Counted from the stretch's first letter, positions 33,522-42,945 are shown. The stretch: DNA of 64,000 nucleotides from CAVQBJ01 sp963819075 (GCA_963819075.1 CAWFUP010000001.1:682001-746000), one strand, 5' to 3'. The notes: generated by a model from the letters alone, not told the origin. A program made the numbers and translations.

Positions 33522-34493
33522 ATGGCCGAACGCATCGTCATCGGCGTCGACATCGGCGGCACGAAGCTCAACGCCGGGGCGATCGACGAACGCCTGGAGG
33601 TCCATCACCGCGTGCAGGTAGCGGTACCGGCGCACAGCCAGGCGGCCGTACTGGACGCGCTGGCCGACGCGGTCACGCAGGTCCGCGCGGCCTCGCCGGA
33701 GCCACCACAGGCCGTCGGCTTTGGCATCCCCAGCCTCATCGACCAGGAGCGCGGCGTGCCCGTCGTGTCGATCAACCTCGACCTCGCCGGGGTGCCGTTC
33801 GCCGCCGTCATGAGCGAGCGGCTCGGGCTGCCGGTGTTCGTCGACAACGACGCGAACGTGGCCCTGCTGGCCGAGGCGCGGCACGGCGCGGCGCGGGGCG
33901 CGCGCCACGCGGCGATGCTGACCATCGGCACCGGCATCGGCGGCGGGCTGCTGTTCAACGGCGAGATCTACCGCGGCGCGATCGGTGCCGCGGCCGAGCT
34001 CGGGCATATGGTCATCGACATCGACGGCCCGCCGTGTCAGGGCAACTGCCCCAATCACGGCTGCCTGGAGACGATGGCCTCGGGCACCGCGCTCGCGCGC
34101 GAGGGCCTGCGCGTCGCCGAGGCGATGCCGCAGTCCGCCCTCGGCGAGGCGCTCGCCCAGGGACGCGAGATCACCGGCGCGCTCGTCACCGAGCTCGCCC
34201 ACGACGGCGACAAGCCGTCTCGCGACCTCATCGCCCTCATCGGCACCCGGCTCGGCGTCGGGCTCGGCAACATCGTGAACATGCTCAACCCCGAGGTCAT
34301 CGTCATCGGCGGCGGGGTGATCGCCGCCGACGAGATGCTGCTCGCGCCCGCGCGCGCCGTCGTCGCCGAGCGCGCGCTGCCGCCGTCCCGGGACGTCGTG
34401 CGCATCGTGCGCGCCGTGTTCGGCGCCGAGGCGGGCATGGTCGGCGCCGCGGCCTTCGCCTTCGACGAGATCGACCGCCGGGTCGCCGCGTGA
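33522..34493 (+). CDS. ROK-family sugar kinase (glucokinase-like)
   Basis: 323 residues from ATG 33522. Phosphate-binding VIGVDIGGTKLNAG at the N-terminus, VFVDNDANVALLAEA with the catalytic Asp, TIGTGIGGGLLFNG, and the ROK zinc-binding segment CQGNCPNHGCLE. Together these indicate an ATP-dependent hexose kinase, most likely glucokinase, rather than a repressor, because no N-terminal HTH is present. Its stop overlaps the GTG start of rsmI (GTGA), so the two are co-translated. Confidence 0.9.
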   Translation: MAERIVIGVDIGGTKLNAGAIDERLEVHHRVQVAVPAHSQAAVLDALADAVTQVRAASPEPPQAVGFGIPSLIDQERGVPVVSINLDLAGVPFAAVMSERLGLPVFVDNDANVALLAEARHGAARGARHAAMLTIGTGIGGGLLFNGEIYRGAIGAAAELGHMVIDIDGPPCQGNCPNHGCLETMASGTALAREGLRVAEAMPQSALGEALAQGREITGALVTELAHDGDKPSRDLIALIGTRLGVGLGNIVNMLNPEVIVIGGGVIAADEMLLAPARAVVAERALPPSRDVVRIVRAVFGAEAGMVGAAAFAFDEIDRRVAA

Positions 34494-35317
34494 GCGGGCC
34501 GGCGGGGCGCCTCGTCGTCTGCCCGACGCCGATCGGGAATCTCGAGGACGTCACGTTGCGGGTGCTGGCGGCGCTGCGCGACGCCGATGTCATCGCCTGC
34601 GAGGACACGCGCCGCACGCGGATCCTGCTCGACCGCTACGGCGTCACCGCGCCGCTCCTCTCCTACCACGAGCACAACGAGCGCGAGCGCGCCGGCGAGC
34701 TGGTGGGCCGGATGGGGGAGGGGGCGACGGTGGCCCTTGTGTCGGATGCCGGGATGCCGCTCGTCTCCGATCCCGGCTACGTGCTCGTGCAGGCCTGCAT
34801 CGCCGCCGGGCTGCCGGTCGAGGTGCTGCCGGGCCCGAGCTCGGCGCTCGCCGCGCTCGTCGCGTCGGGCCTGCCCTCGGAGCGCTGGCGCTTCGTCGGC
34901 TTCCTGCCCCGCAAGCGCGGCGAGCTCGTGCGCACGCTCGTGGGGACGCCGGAGACGCTCGTCGCCTTCGAGGCCCCGCAACGACTCCTGGCCACGCTGA
35001 ACGTGCTCGCCGAGCAGGATCCGTCGCGCCCGGTCGCCGTGTGCCGCGAATTGACAAAGGTGCACGAAGAGGTCCGACGCGGCGACGCGCAATCCCTGGC
35101 CAGGCACTATGCCGAGCATGCCCCGCGGGGGGAAGTGGTGCTCGTCGTGGGAGCGGCCCCGGCCGGCCTTGGACGGTCCGAGGAGGCGCTCGAGGCCGTG
35201 CGCACGCTCGTGGCCGCGGGGGCCCGGGCGCGCACCGCGGCCTCGGTCGTCGCGCGGCTCACGGGGCGCGGCGCGAACGAGCTGTACCGCGCGCTGACGG
35301 CCGAGCGGGGGGAGTGA
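34490..35317 (+). CDS. rsmI: 16S rRNA (cytidine1402-2'-O)-methyltransferase RsmI
   Basis: 275 residues from GTG 34490. Tetrapyrrole-methylase fold with the RsmI blocks LVVCPTPIGNLEDVTLRVL, IACEDTRRTRILLDRYG, ALVSDAGMPLVSDPG, EVLPGPSSALAALVASGLP, FVGFLPRKRGE and CRELTKVHEEVRRG. It uses SAM to 2'-O-methylate C1402 of 16S rRNA. In many genomes it lies next to metG and tatD; here those genes are 15 kb and 26 kb downstream on the same strand. Two hairpin elements follow its stop. Confidence 0.93.
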   Translation: MSGPAGRLVVCPTPIGNLEDVTLRVLAALRDADVIACEDTRRTRILLDRYGVTAPLLSYHEHNERERAGELVGRMGEGATVALVSDAGMPLVSDPGYVLVQACIAAGLPVEVLPGPSSALAALVASGLPSERWRFVGFLPRKRGELVRTLVGTPETLVAFEAPQRLLATLNVLAEQDPSRPVAVCRELTKVHEEVRRGDAQSLARHYAEHAPRGEVVLVVGAAPAGLGRSEEALEAVRTLVAAGARARTAASVVARLTGRGANELYRALTAERGE

Positions 35318-35447
35318 GGGGCGCCGGGCGCGTTGCGCTCGGGCTTGTCGCGCGCGGCGTGTGGCGCGACGGTGACGGATACGCCGGGCTGATCACCAGA
35401 CTGGTGTCGAAGTGTCACGTGTGTCGATCGCGGCGACGGTGCGCTGG

Positions 35448-35496
35448 GAGGTGTGCTTCCTTGCGCCCGCTCCGCGGGGCTAATCGAGCACACCTC
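35448..35496. repeat. GGTGTGCT/AGCACACC hairpin element, copy 3
   Basis: Perfect 10-bp arms GAGGTGTGCT (35448-35457) and AGCACACCTC (35487-35496). The loop runs TCCTTGCGCCCGC then TCCGCGGGG and CTAATCG. About 45 nt are identical to copy 4. Confidence 0.75.
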
Positions 35497-35520
35497 GGTG
35501 CGCCGGTCGATGCGCGGCGC

Positions 35521-35569
35521 GGGGTGTGCTTCCTTGCGCCCGCTCCGCGGGGCTAATCGAGCACACCTC
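35521..35569. repeat. GGTGTGCT/AGCACACC hairpin element, copy 4
   Basis: Arms GGTGTGCT (35523-35530) and AGCACACC (35560-35567), with the loop identical to copy 3. It may end rsmI transcripts. Confidence 0.75.
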
Positions 35570-35661
35570 CCCTGGCGCGAGCGTCTGTTCGCGCGAGCGT
35601 GCGTTCGCGTGTACATTTCCGGGCTCCCTCACTCCCTCCCTCCCTTCCTACTAGGAGAACC

Positions 35662-35925
35662 ATGAGCAAGGCAGCTTCCCCCTCCGAGTCGGTGTCGCAC
35701 GCGCACGAGGACGATGGCTCGAGCGCGCGCGGCAACCAGGTCATGCTCGGCGTGCTCGCGGCGTGCATCGCCTCGAGTGTCACGATGATCATCATCGCCG
35801 GCATCACCAGTGCCGTCTGGGTGCTGGTGCTCGGCGTCGTCGTGATGAGCGGCGCCGTCGCCGCGATGCTCGTCTCGCTCTCGCGCCTGATCGGCAGCGA
35901 GCACGAGACCTACGGCGAGGCCTGA
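35662..35925 (+). CDS. Small two-helix membrane protein
   Basis: 87 residues from ATG 35662 with an AGGAG ribosome-binding site. A polar head (SKAASPSESVSHAHEDDG) is followed by two adjacent hydrophobic helices (LGVLAACIASSVTMIIIAG and AVWVLVLGVVVMSGAVAAML) and a short conserved-looking tail, RLIGSEHETYGEA. The same tail recurs in a degenerate copy at 41118-41178, on the far side of the giant sedolisin gene. Function unknown. Confidence 0.7.
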   Translation: MSKAASPSESVSHAHEDDGSSARGNQVMLGVLAACIASSVTMIIIAGITSAVWVLVLGVVVMSGAVAAMLVSLSRLIGSEHETYGEA

Positions 35926-36080
35926 GCGCCCGCCGCCGCGTCGCGCCGCTCACACCCGCGGCGCGACGCTCCCCTCCTCTGGGGTCAGTGCCGTGGGCGG
36001 CGCTCAGCCGCGCGCCATTCACCTTCAGCCGGGCCGACAGCACCCAGCGGTGGCGCACGAGCTTCAGCCGGAGCGCCTAG
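35926..36080 (-). pseudogene. Degenerate copy of the 3' end of the FN3-like gene at 41275
   Basis: On the minus strand this stretch reads RHRWVLSARLKVNGARLSA, like RHRWVLSSRLRVF in the 556-residue protein at 41275-42945. Nucleotide stretches such as CACCCAGCGGTGGCGCACGA and CGGCGCGACGCTCCCCTCCT match 41221-41475. It contains internal deletions relative to that copy and has no start. Confidence 0.75.
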
Positions 36081-36173
36081 TCGATCATGGGGGTTGCAGT
36101 GCTCTGATGCAATCGATTAGTGTGCGAGCGGCGTCGGGGCGACGCGTGAAGCAGCGCCAACCGGGAGGCGACG

Positions 36174-39100
36174 GTGGGGACCATTGCGGGAGGGTCGGCG
36201 GCCGTGCGGCGCCGTATCGACGTTGTCCGGTCGCGGCTCGGGACGTTTTCGTTGGTGGCCTCGGCCGTAGTGGGGTGCTTCCTGGCGATGCCGCCCGCTT
36301 CCGCGATGGCGCAACCACCCTCGCCCACGCCGTCGACGACTCGACCGTATCTGGCCTGCCCGCCCCCTGCTCGCGGGCACGCGTCCTGCCTGTCGGTCGT
36401 GGTTCCGCAGACGGCGCGGCTCGCGGGTGTGCAGTCCCAGCTTCAGCCCTTCTACGGCGTCGACGGCACCGGCTACGGGCCGGCCGACCTGCGGTCGGCC
36501 TATGACCTGACGTCGGCGTCGAGCGCCGGCGGCTCGGGTGCGACCGTGGCGATCGTTGACGCCTTCGATGACCCGAACATCGAAGCGGATCTCGGTACCT
36601 ACCGCTCGGCGTACGGTCTTCCGCCCTGCACCACCGCCAACGGCTGCTTTCGCAAGGTGAACCAGACCGGTGGCACCTCCTACCCGACGCCCGACCAGGG
36701 TTGGGCCGTGGAGATGTCGCTGGACGTGGACATGGTCTCGGCGATCTGTCCCAACTGCAAGATCTTGGTGGTCGAGGCAAACTCGAGCCAGGAGTCCGAT
36801 CTGTCCGCGTCGGTGAACGAAGCGGCGACGCTCGGGGCCACGGCGATCAGCAACTCGTGGGCGGCCCCGGAGTCGCAGTCGACCGACGTCCCGCTCGACG
36901 CAGACTTCAAGCATCCGGGGATTCCGATCACCGCGGCGAGCGGCGATTGGGGATACCTCGATTGGACCCTGCTGGCGTTCATGAACCTACCGGCCTGGCC
37001 TGCGTCGTCTCCCAACGTCGTCTCGGTCGGCGGCACGACACTGACCGCCTCCGCGAGCTCGCGCGGGTGGTCCGAAACCGCGTGGAAGTATGCCGGGAGC
37101 GGCTGCAGCACCTTCGAGCCGAAGCCGACGTGGCAGACCGATACGGGGTGCCTGCTCCCGAACGGGCAGCCGGGGCGCACGTACGCCGACGTCTCCGCGG
37201 TCGCCGACCCGGCTACTGGCGTCTCGGTCTATGACTCCTACATCCAGTGCGGATGCGTGAATGAGCCCTATTCGTATTGGTGGCTGGTCGGCGGAACGAG
37301 CGCCGCGACGCCGATCGTCGCGTCCATCGAGGCGCTGTCGAGCAGCGCCGCTCGGGCGCTGGGCGCAGACGCGCTCTACGCCAACGTGACCTCGGGTCGC
37401 GCGCCGCAACTCAACGACGTGACCAGCGGCAGCAACGCTTCTCTCAACCAAGGCCCGGGGAACTGCAATGGCACCTATCTGTGCACGGCGGGACCGGGCT
37501 ATGACGGCCCAACCGGATTGGGCACCCCGAACGGACCGTTCCCGGCGCCGAGTGGCCCGGCGATCTCCTCGGTGAGCCCGAGCAGCGGGTCGCAGGGCGG
37601 TGGGACTACGGTCACGATCACCGGCGTGGGCTTCACCGGAGCCACGGGCGTCACCTTCGGCACTCACGCCGGGACGAACGTGCACGTCACACCGACGTCG
37701 ATCACGGCGACAAGTCCGTCAGGCAGCGCCGGCACGGTCGATATCCAGATCACGAGCCCGAGCGGCACGAGCACGCTGTGGAGCGCAGATCAGTTCACGT
37801 ATCTCGGATCGCCGACGGTCACCGCGCTCAGTCCCCTCGTCGGTCCGACCGCAGGCGGCACGCTCGTCCGCGTCACCGGCACCAACCTCACCGGCGCGAG
37901 CCAGGTGACCTTCGGCGGCGTGCCCGGCACGAACGTCGTCGTCAGCAGCCCGACGACGCTCGAGGTGACGAACCCGGCGGGGAGCGCCGGCACGGCCGAC
38001 GTGCGGGTCACCACGCCGCTCGGCACGAGCCCAACGAGCTCGGCAGATCAGTTCACCTACGTCTTGCCGCCGACCATCACCGGCGTCAGTCCCAATACCC
38101 ATCTGTCCATCTACGGCGGAACGGTCGTGACCATCACGGGCACGAATCTCGCCTACGCCGAGAATCCCGTCGCCACCCTCGTAACGGGCGGTGGCGGCGC
38201 TGCCGCCATCATCTCCGACTCCAACACGTCGATCACGGCCTATACACCAGCGTCGGCCGGCAACGCGGAGTACACCGCCGATCTACAGGTGACGACGGCC
38301 GGTGGGGTCACGGCGAAGACGACGGCCGATCAGGTGACGTATGCCAACCCGGTGCCACCTACCGTGACATCGCTCAGTCCCAGCAGCGGCGCGAGTGGCG
38401 GTGGCTACACCGTCGACATCTTGGGGTCAGGCCTCGCAAACGCGCGCAGCGTGACCTTTGGATCGGCGTCGGCGACGATTCAGGCCGACTCTGACGGCGA
38501 TCTGACGGTCATCGCGCCGCCGGGGACCAACGGCGCGACGGTGCCGGTCACCGTGACCACGTCGGCCGGGTCGAATACCGCGGGCTCATCGAGTCAGTTC
38601 ACGTACACGGCCCCAGCGTCACTGGCGGTGACCGGCGTGACGCCGTCGGCCGGGCCCGTGGGGGGTGGCACCTCGGTGACGATCACCGGGGCCGGCTTCA
38701 CAGGCGCGACGCGGGTGCTGTTCGGGTCGAGCGCGGCGACGACGTTCCACGTGAGCTCCGATACGTCGATTACCGCGACGAGTCCGGCCGGCTCGGACTC
38801 GACCGGCTGGGTCGACGTGAGGGTGGTCGGTCCGAGCGGCGAGTCGCCGGTCAGCGGCGCCGATCAGTTCGCGTACGGCCCGACCGTATCCGGCTACGCG
38901 CCCAATTACGGACCGGTGACCGGTGGTACCGCGATCACGATCTCGGGCACCGGCTTCCAGAGCGATGGCGGCGTCAGTGCCGTCACGATCGCCGGTGCGG
39001 GCAACCTGACGAACCTGCACGTGGTGTCCGATACGCAGATGACCGGCGTGGTGCCGGCGCAGAGCAGCGGTACCAGCACGTCCGAGGCCGTGACGGTCAC

Positions 39101-41060
39101 GACGGCGGGCACTGCCGGCCAGGTTGCCTCGAAGCTGTTCGCCGCGACGCCTCAGTGGTACTACGGTCCCGCGATCACGAGCGTCAGCCCGTCGGGCGGG
39201 CCGCTCGCCGGCGGGACGAACGTCACGATCAACGGGCTGGGCTTCACGGGAACCGACGCCGTGTACTTCGGATCGACCCCGGCCACCAGCTACAAGGTCA
39301 ACTCCAACAGCTCGATCACCGCGACGAGCCCGGCCGGGACCGCGGGCACGGTCGATATCACCGTGTACGCGGTCACCGCGCCGAGCAACCCCGCGGCGTC
39401 TGATCACTACACGTATCAGGCGGCACCGACCGTCAGCGGCGTCTCGCCCGGCAACGGGCCGGTCGCTGGCGGCACGTCGGTGACGATCTCCGGCGGCAAC
39501 TACGCGAACGTGTCGCAGGTGTACTTCGGCTCCAAGGCCGCCACCAGCTTCACGGTCAACTCGTCCTCGCAGATCACGGCCACGGCTCCGGCCGGGACCG
39601 ACTCGACGGGCTGGGTGGACGTGCGCGTCGTGACGCCGGGCGGTGAGTCGGCGGTGAGTAGTGCCGACCAGTTCGTCTACGGGCCAGCGGTGACGAGCAG
39701 CTCGCCGACGTCCGGACCGGTCGGGGGCGGCACGACGGTGACGATCACCGGCACGGGCTTCCAGAGCGACGGTGGGGTGACAGTGGTCCTCGTTGGCGGC
39801 GGCGGCAGCCTGAGCAACCTCAAGGTGGTCTCGGACACGCAGATCACCGGCGTCACGCCGGCGAAGAGCCCGATCTCCGCCAGCCTCGTCCTCGAGACGG
39901 CAGGGACGAGCGGTCAGGCGAACTCGCTGTTCATCAGCGCGGGCGGGTTCAACTTCCTGCCCACCGTGAGCTCGGTGTCGCCGGCTCAGGGAGCGCTCGC
40001 CGGCGGCAGCTCGGTGACGATCACCGGGACAGGGTTCACCGGCGCCTCGCAGGTCTGGTTCGGTTCCACGGCGGCGACGAGCTTCAGGGTGAACTCGTCG
40101 ACGTCGATCACGGCCACGGCCCCGGCCGGTTCGGACTCGACTGGCTGGGTCGACGTCCGCGTCGTCAGCAACAACGAGGAGTCGGCGACCACGACGGCCG
40201 ACCAGTTCGTCTACGGGCCGACGATCACGAGTCTGTCGCCGACGTCCGGCCCGGTCGACGGAGGGACCCAGATCACGCTGACCGGCACGGGCTTCAAGAG
40301 CGACGGCGGCGTCGCGTCGGTGCTGGTCAACAACCTGGCGGCGACGAGCGTGACCGTGAGCTCGGACACGTCGCTGACCGCGGTGGTGCCGGCAGCGACG
40401 AACGGCCTCAGCGGCACCGCTGCGGTGGTGGTGAAGATGAAGGGCACGACCGGACAGGCGAGCACCGCCTCGGCCACGGCCCCGCAGGTGTTCGCCTACG
40501 TGCCGCGCGTCGGGTCCCTGACCGGGACGCAGACGCCCGTGGTCGGCGCGGTCGCCGGGGGAACGTCGGTGAGCGTGATCGGCAACGGGTTCGCCGGGGC
40601 CACGAAGGTGCTGTTCGGGTCGACGGCGGCGACGAGCTTCACCGTCAACTCGAACACGTCGATCACGGCGGTCAGCCCACCCGGCAGCGACTCGACCGGC
40701 TGGGTGGACATCCGCGTGATCACCCCGGCAGGGGAGTCCGCGGTCAACGGCAACGACCAGTTCGTGTACGGCCCGACGATCGCGAGCATCTCCCCGACGA
40801 GCGGCCCGATCGCCGGTGGCACGGTGCTCACGGTCACCGGAACCGGCTTCAACAGCGACGGCGGCGTGGCCCACGCCTATGTGGGCCCGTCGATCGCCCC
40901 GTCGATCAAGGTCAACTCGGACACGTCGATGACCGTCACCACGCCGCCGTCGTCGACCGGGCAGGCAGGGGCGGCGACCGTTGTGCTGGCCACCGCCGCC
41001 ACGCCGGGTCAGACGGCGCAACCAGCCTACGTCAACGGCCCGGTATACAACTACAAGTAG
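36174..41060 (+). CDS. Giant secreted sedolisin (S53) with 13 IPT/TIG domains
   Basis: 1628 residues; GTG 36174 follows GGGAGGCGAC. A signal segment (LVASAVVGCFLAMPPASAMA) is followed by an S53 domain to about residue 460 with E180 and D184 (EMSLDVD), D258 (ASGDWG), S376 (GGTSAATP) and the calcium-site GYDGPTGLG. Thirteen IPT/TIG immunoglobulin-like domains follow, each starting like 'P.I.SVSP.SGP.GGGT.VTITG'. From the fifth onward, short domains ending DSTGWVDVRVV and longer domains with GFQSDGGV alternate nearly regularly, suggesting amplification of a two-domain unit. No wall anchor or transmembrane C-terminus is visible. Probably an extracellular acid-type protease with an adhesive or spacing stalk. 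It is flanked by duplicated DNA. Confidence 0.9.
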   Translation: MGTIAGGSAAVRRRIDVVRSRLGTFSLVASAVVGCFLAMPPASAMAQPPSPTPSTTRPYLACPPPARGHASCLSVVVPQTARLAGVQSQLQPFYGVDGTGYGPADLRSAYDLTSASSAGGSGATVAIVDAFDDPNIEADLGTYRSAYGLPPCTTANGCFRKVNQTGGTSYPTPDQGWAVEMSLDVDMVSAICPNCKILVVEANSSQESDLSASVNEAATLGATAISNSWAAPESQSTDVPLDADFKHPGIPITAASGDWGYLDWTLLAFMNLPAWPASSPNVVSVGGTTLTASASSRGWSETAWKYAGSGCSTFEPKPTWQTDTGCLLPNGQPGRTYADVSAVADPATGVSVYDSYIQCGCVNEPYSYWWLVGGTSAATPIVASIEALSSSAARALGADALYANVTSGRAPQLNDVTSGSNASLNQGPGNCNGTYLCTAGPGYDGPTGLGTPNGPFPAPSGPAISSVSPSSGSQGGGTTVTITGVGFTGATGVTFGTHAGTNVHVTPTSITATSPSGSAGTVDIQITSPSGTSTLWSADQFTYLGSPTVTALSPLVGPTAGGTLVRVTGTNLTGASQVTFGGVPGTNVVVSSPTTLEVTNPAGSAGTADVRVTTPLGTSPTSSADQFTYVLPPTITGVSPNTHLSIYGGTVVTITGTNLAYAENPVATLVTGGGGAAAIISDSNTSITAYTPASAGNAEYTADLQVTTAGGVTAKTTADQVTYANPVPPTVTSLSPSSGASGGGYTVDILGSGLANARSVTFGSASATIQADSDGDLTVIAPPGTNGATVPVTVTTSAGSNTAGSSSQFTYTAPASLAVTGVTPSAGPVGGGTSVTITGAGFTGATRVLFGSSAATTFHVSSDTSITATSPAGSDSTGWVDVRVVGPSGESPVSGADQFAYGPTVSGYAPNYGPVTGGTAITISGTGFQSDGGVSAVTIAGAGNLTNLHVVSDTQMTGVVPAQSSGTSTSEAVTVTTAGTAGQVASKLFAATPQWYYGPAITSVSPSGGPLAGGTNVTINGLGFTGTDAVYFGSTPATSYKVNSNSSITATSPAGTAGTVDITVYAVTAPSNPAASDHYTYQAAPTVSGVSPGNGPVAGGTSVTISGGNYANVSQVYFGSKAATSFTVNSSSQITATAPAGTDSTGWVDVRVVTPGGESAVSSADQFVYGPAVTSSSPTSGPVGGGTTVTITGTGFQSDGGVTVVLVGGGGSLSNLKVVSDTQITGVTPAKSPISASLVLETAGTSGQANSLFISAGGFNFLPTVSSVSPAQGALAGGSSVTITGTGFTGASQVWFGSTAATSFRVNSSTSITATAPAGSDSTGWVDVRVVSNNEESATTTADQFVYGPTITSLSPTSGPVDGGTQITLTGTGFKSDGGVASVLVNNLAATSVTVSSDTSLTAVVPAATNGLSGTAAVVVKMKGTTGQASTASATAPQVFAYVPRVGSLTGTQTPVVGAVAGGTSVSVIGNGFAGATKVLFGSTAATSFTVNSNTSITAVSPPGSDSTGWVDIRVITPAGESAVNGNDQFVYGPTIASISPTSGPIAGGTVLTVTGTGFNSDGGVAHAYVGPSIAPSIKVNSDTSMTVTTPPSSTGQAGAATVVLATAATPGQTAQPAYVNGPVYNYK

Positions 41061-41117
41061 GAGGGCGCTTTCGCGCGCCAGGGCGGTGAGCGGCGATGAG
41101 ACCGGTCGGTATCTCGG

Positions 41118-41178
41118 CGCGATCTTCCGGCTGTCGTGCCTGATTGCCAGCGAGCACGAGACCTACGGCGAGGCCTGA
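41118..41178 (+). pseudogene. Degenerate 3' copy of the two-helix membrane protein gene
   Basis: Reads AIFRLSCLIASEHETYGEA then TGA, matching the tail of the protein at 35662-35925 (SLSRLIGSEHETYGEA). The upstream part is not alignable by eye and has no start of its own. With the reciprocal remnant at 35926-36080 it forms a duplicated border around the giant sedolisin gene. Confidence 0.75.
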
Positions 41179-41188
41179 CCGCGAGCGA

Positions 41189-41226
41189 GGGACGGGATCC
41201 GCGCCGCCGTGCGCGGATCCCGTCCC
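41189..41226. terminator. Strong 16-bp hairpin terminator
   Basis: GGGACGGGATCCGCGC, a 6-nt loop and the exact complement, between the sedolisin stop (41060) and the convergent stop at 41275. Absent from the duplicated copy near 35930. Confidence 0.85.
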
Positions 41227-41274
41227 CGCGTCACGCCGCTCATACCCGCGGCGCGACGCTCCCCTCCTCAGGGG

Positions 41275-42945
41275 TCAGTGACGCGGGCGCGTCAGCCGCA
41301 GTGAGCGGCTGACGGCGCTCAACCGCGCGCCGTCGGTGACCCGCACGAGCACGCGGTAGCGCCCGCCCTGGCGCACGCGCAGCGTCTTGCGGTAGGCCAG
41401 CAGGTTCGCGTTCAGCGGGAACACCCTGAGCCGCGAGGACAGCACCCAGCGGTGGCGCACGAGCTTCAGCAGGAGCGCCTGGACGTCGTTCGCGCCCGGC
41501 GCGATCGTGCCGTGCACGCGGATACGCAGGCCGCGGGCCGTGCGCGACGTGCTGGCGCCGAAGCTGACGCGCACGGCGACGCCCTCGACGAGTACCTGGC
41601 TCGACGCGCTCGGCGCGCCCACCGTCACCACGCGGTACTCGGTGTTCTGCTGCAGCGAGGTGACGGTGAAGGAGAACGTGCCGTCCGGGTTGACGACCTC
41701 GGCGTTACCGACCTGGGTGAACGGCGCGGTGTAGGGGAACGGCGTCGCCTGCAGGACGACCTGGCGGCCGGCGAAGCCGGTCCCGGTCAGCTTGCCGACA
41801 ACGGTCGCGTTCCCGCCGATGCCGACGCGCCCCGGCGTGATCGTGGCCGCGATCCCGAGCGGCACGACGGACGTGGTGAACGTCGCATCGCGCCCCGTCG
41901 CCGTTCCGCCGCCGACGACGACGATCCGGTAGTGGTACTTCGTGGCCACGCTCAGGCCGCCGATCGGGGTTTGCACCCGGACCGCGGCGGTGCCCGACCC
42001 GGCCGACTGCGCCGCGGTGTGCGCGCTGTAGGAGGTCGGCCCGTACTGGAAGTAGTACTGCGTGGCCACGCCGTTCGGGTGCACGATGCCGGTCAGCACC
42101 GCGGAGGTCGGGCCGATCTGCGTGGCCGCACCGGTGGTCCCCGACGCGCGCGCCGCCCGCGCCGTCGTGAACGCGTGGTCTGCTCCGGTGACCGTGCCGC
42201 CCGCGCTCTGGGCGATGAGGCGGTAGTGGTAGGTCGTCGAGGAGGCCAGGCCGCCGAGCGCCGCGCTCACGGCGATCGTCGCGTTCCCCGCCCCGGCCGA
42301 CAGCAGACCGCTGTGCAGACCGTAGCCGGCGGTCTTGCCGTACTGGAATTCGTAATTGGTCGGCACGCCGTGGGCGTCGACCGCGCCGGCCACGATCGCG
42401 CTGTTGGACGTCACGCCGCTCACGCCTCCGGTGGCGAGGGTCGGGGCCGGTGTGGCCGAGGTGGTGAACGTCGCGTCGGCGCCATCGACCGTGCCTGCCG
42501 AGCTGACGGCAACGATGCGGTAGTGGTACAGCTTCGACGGCGCCAGTCCGGAGATCGGTGCCGACACCGAGACGTTGCCCTGGCCGGAGCCGGCGCTCGC
42601 CGCGGACGTCTGCAGCCCGTAGCCGCCGCTCTCGCCGTACTGGAAGTAGTAGGACGTCGACAGTCCCTTGGGGTCGACCGTTCCGGCGAGCGTCGCCGAC
42701 GCGAAGGTCACCGACGAGGCCGCGCCCGTCGCAACCACCGGCGGGGCGGCCGTGGTGGTGGTGGTGGTCGTCGTGGTGGTCGTCGTGGTCGTCGCGGTCG
42801 CGGCCGTCGCTGTGGCGGCCGACGCTGCGGCCGGCAGGGCGCACGCCGCGCATGCCCCGAGCATGGGCACGATCAGCTTCAGTTTCAACGCGGTGCGACG
42901 CGGCCGTCGCCGTGCATCGGGATTCAGGGGCCCGTTGATACTCAT
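41275..42945 (-). CDS. Secreted protein with three FN3-like 'FQYG' repeats
   Basis: 556 residues. A basic start and signal segment (IVPMLGACAACALPAAASA) are followed by an Ala/Thr stretch of about 14 Thr and three FN3-like repeats of about 95 residues. Each repeat carries the pattern 'A.L.G.V.P.G..T.Y.FQYG....Y', a SAG.G...V....I.GL connector and 'YHYR.VA.S..GT..G.D..FTT'. A further beta-rich region (TITPGRVGIGGNATVVGKL) and a basic C-terminal domain (RHRWVLSSRLRVF, SLRLTRPRH) follow. The same FN3-like unit occurs in the sedolisin at 1485-3585. Likely a cell-surface or secreted adhesin-like protein; no enzyme motif. Confidence 0.8.
   Translation of the reverse strand: MSINGPLNPDARRRPRRTALKLKLIVPMLGACAACALPAAASAATATAATATTTTTTTTTTTTTTAAPPVVATGAASSVTFASATLAGTVDPKGLSTSYYFQYGESGGYGLQTSAASAGSGQGNVSVSAPISGLAPSKLYHYRIVAVSSAGTVDGADATFTTSATPAPTLATGGVSGVTSNSAIVAGAVDAHGVPTNYEFQYGKTAGYGLHSGLLSAGAGNATIAVSAALGGLASSTTYHYRLIAQSAGGTVTGADHAFTTARAARASGTTGAATQIGPTSAVLTGIVHPNGVATQYYFQYGPTSYSAHTAAQSAGSGTAAVRVQTPIGGLSVATKYHYRIVVVGGGTATGRDATFTTSVVPLGIAATITPGRVGIGGNATVVGKLTGTGFAGRQVVLQATPFPYTAPFTQVGNAEVVNPDGTFSFTVTSLQQNTEYRVVTVGAPSASSQVLVEGVAVRVSFGASTSRTARGLRIRVHGTIAPGANDVQALLLKLVRHRWVLSSRLRVFPLNANLLAYRKTLRVRQGGRYRVLVRVTDGARLSAVSRSLRLTRPRH

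Noticed and set aside
38619..41021. 800-residue minus-strand frame inside the giant sedolisin
   Set aside because: Arg/Gly/Asp-rich shadow of the IPT repeats with no recognisable domain; the plus-strand frame has clear domains.
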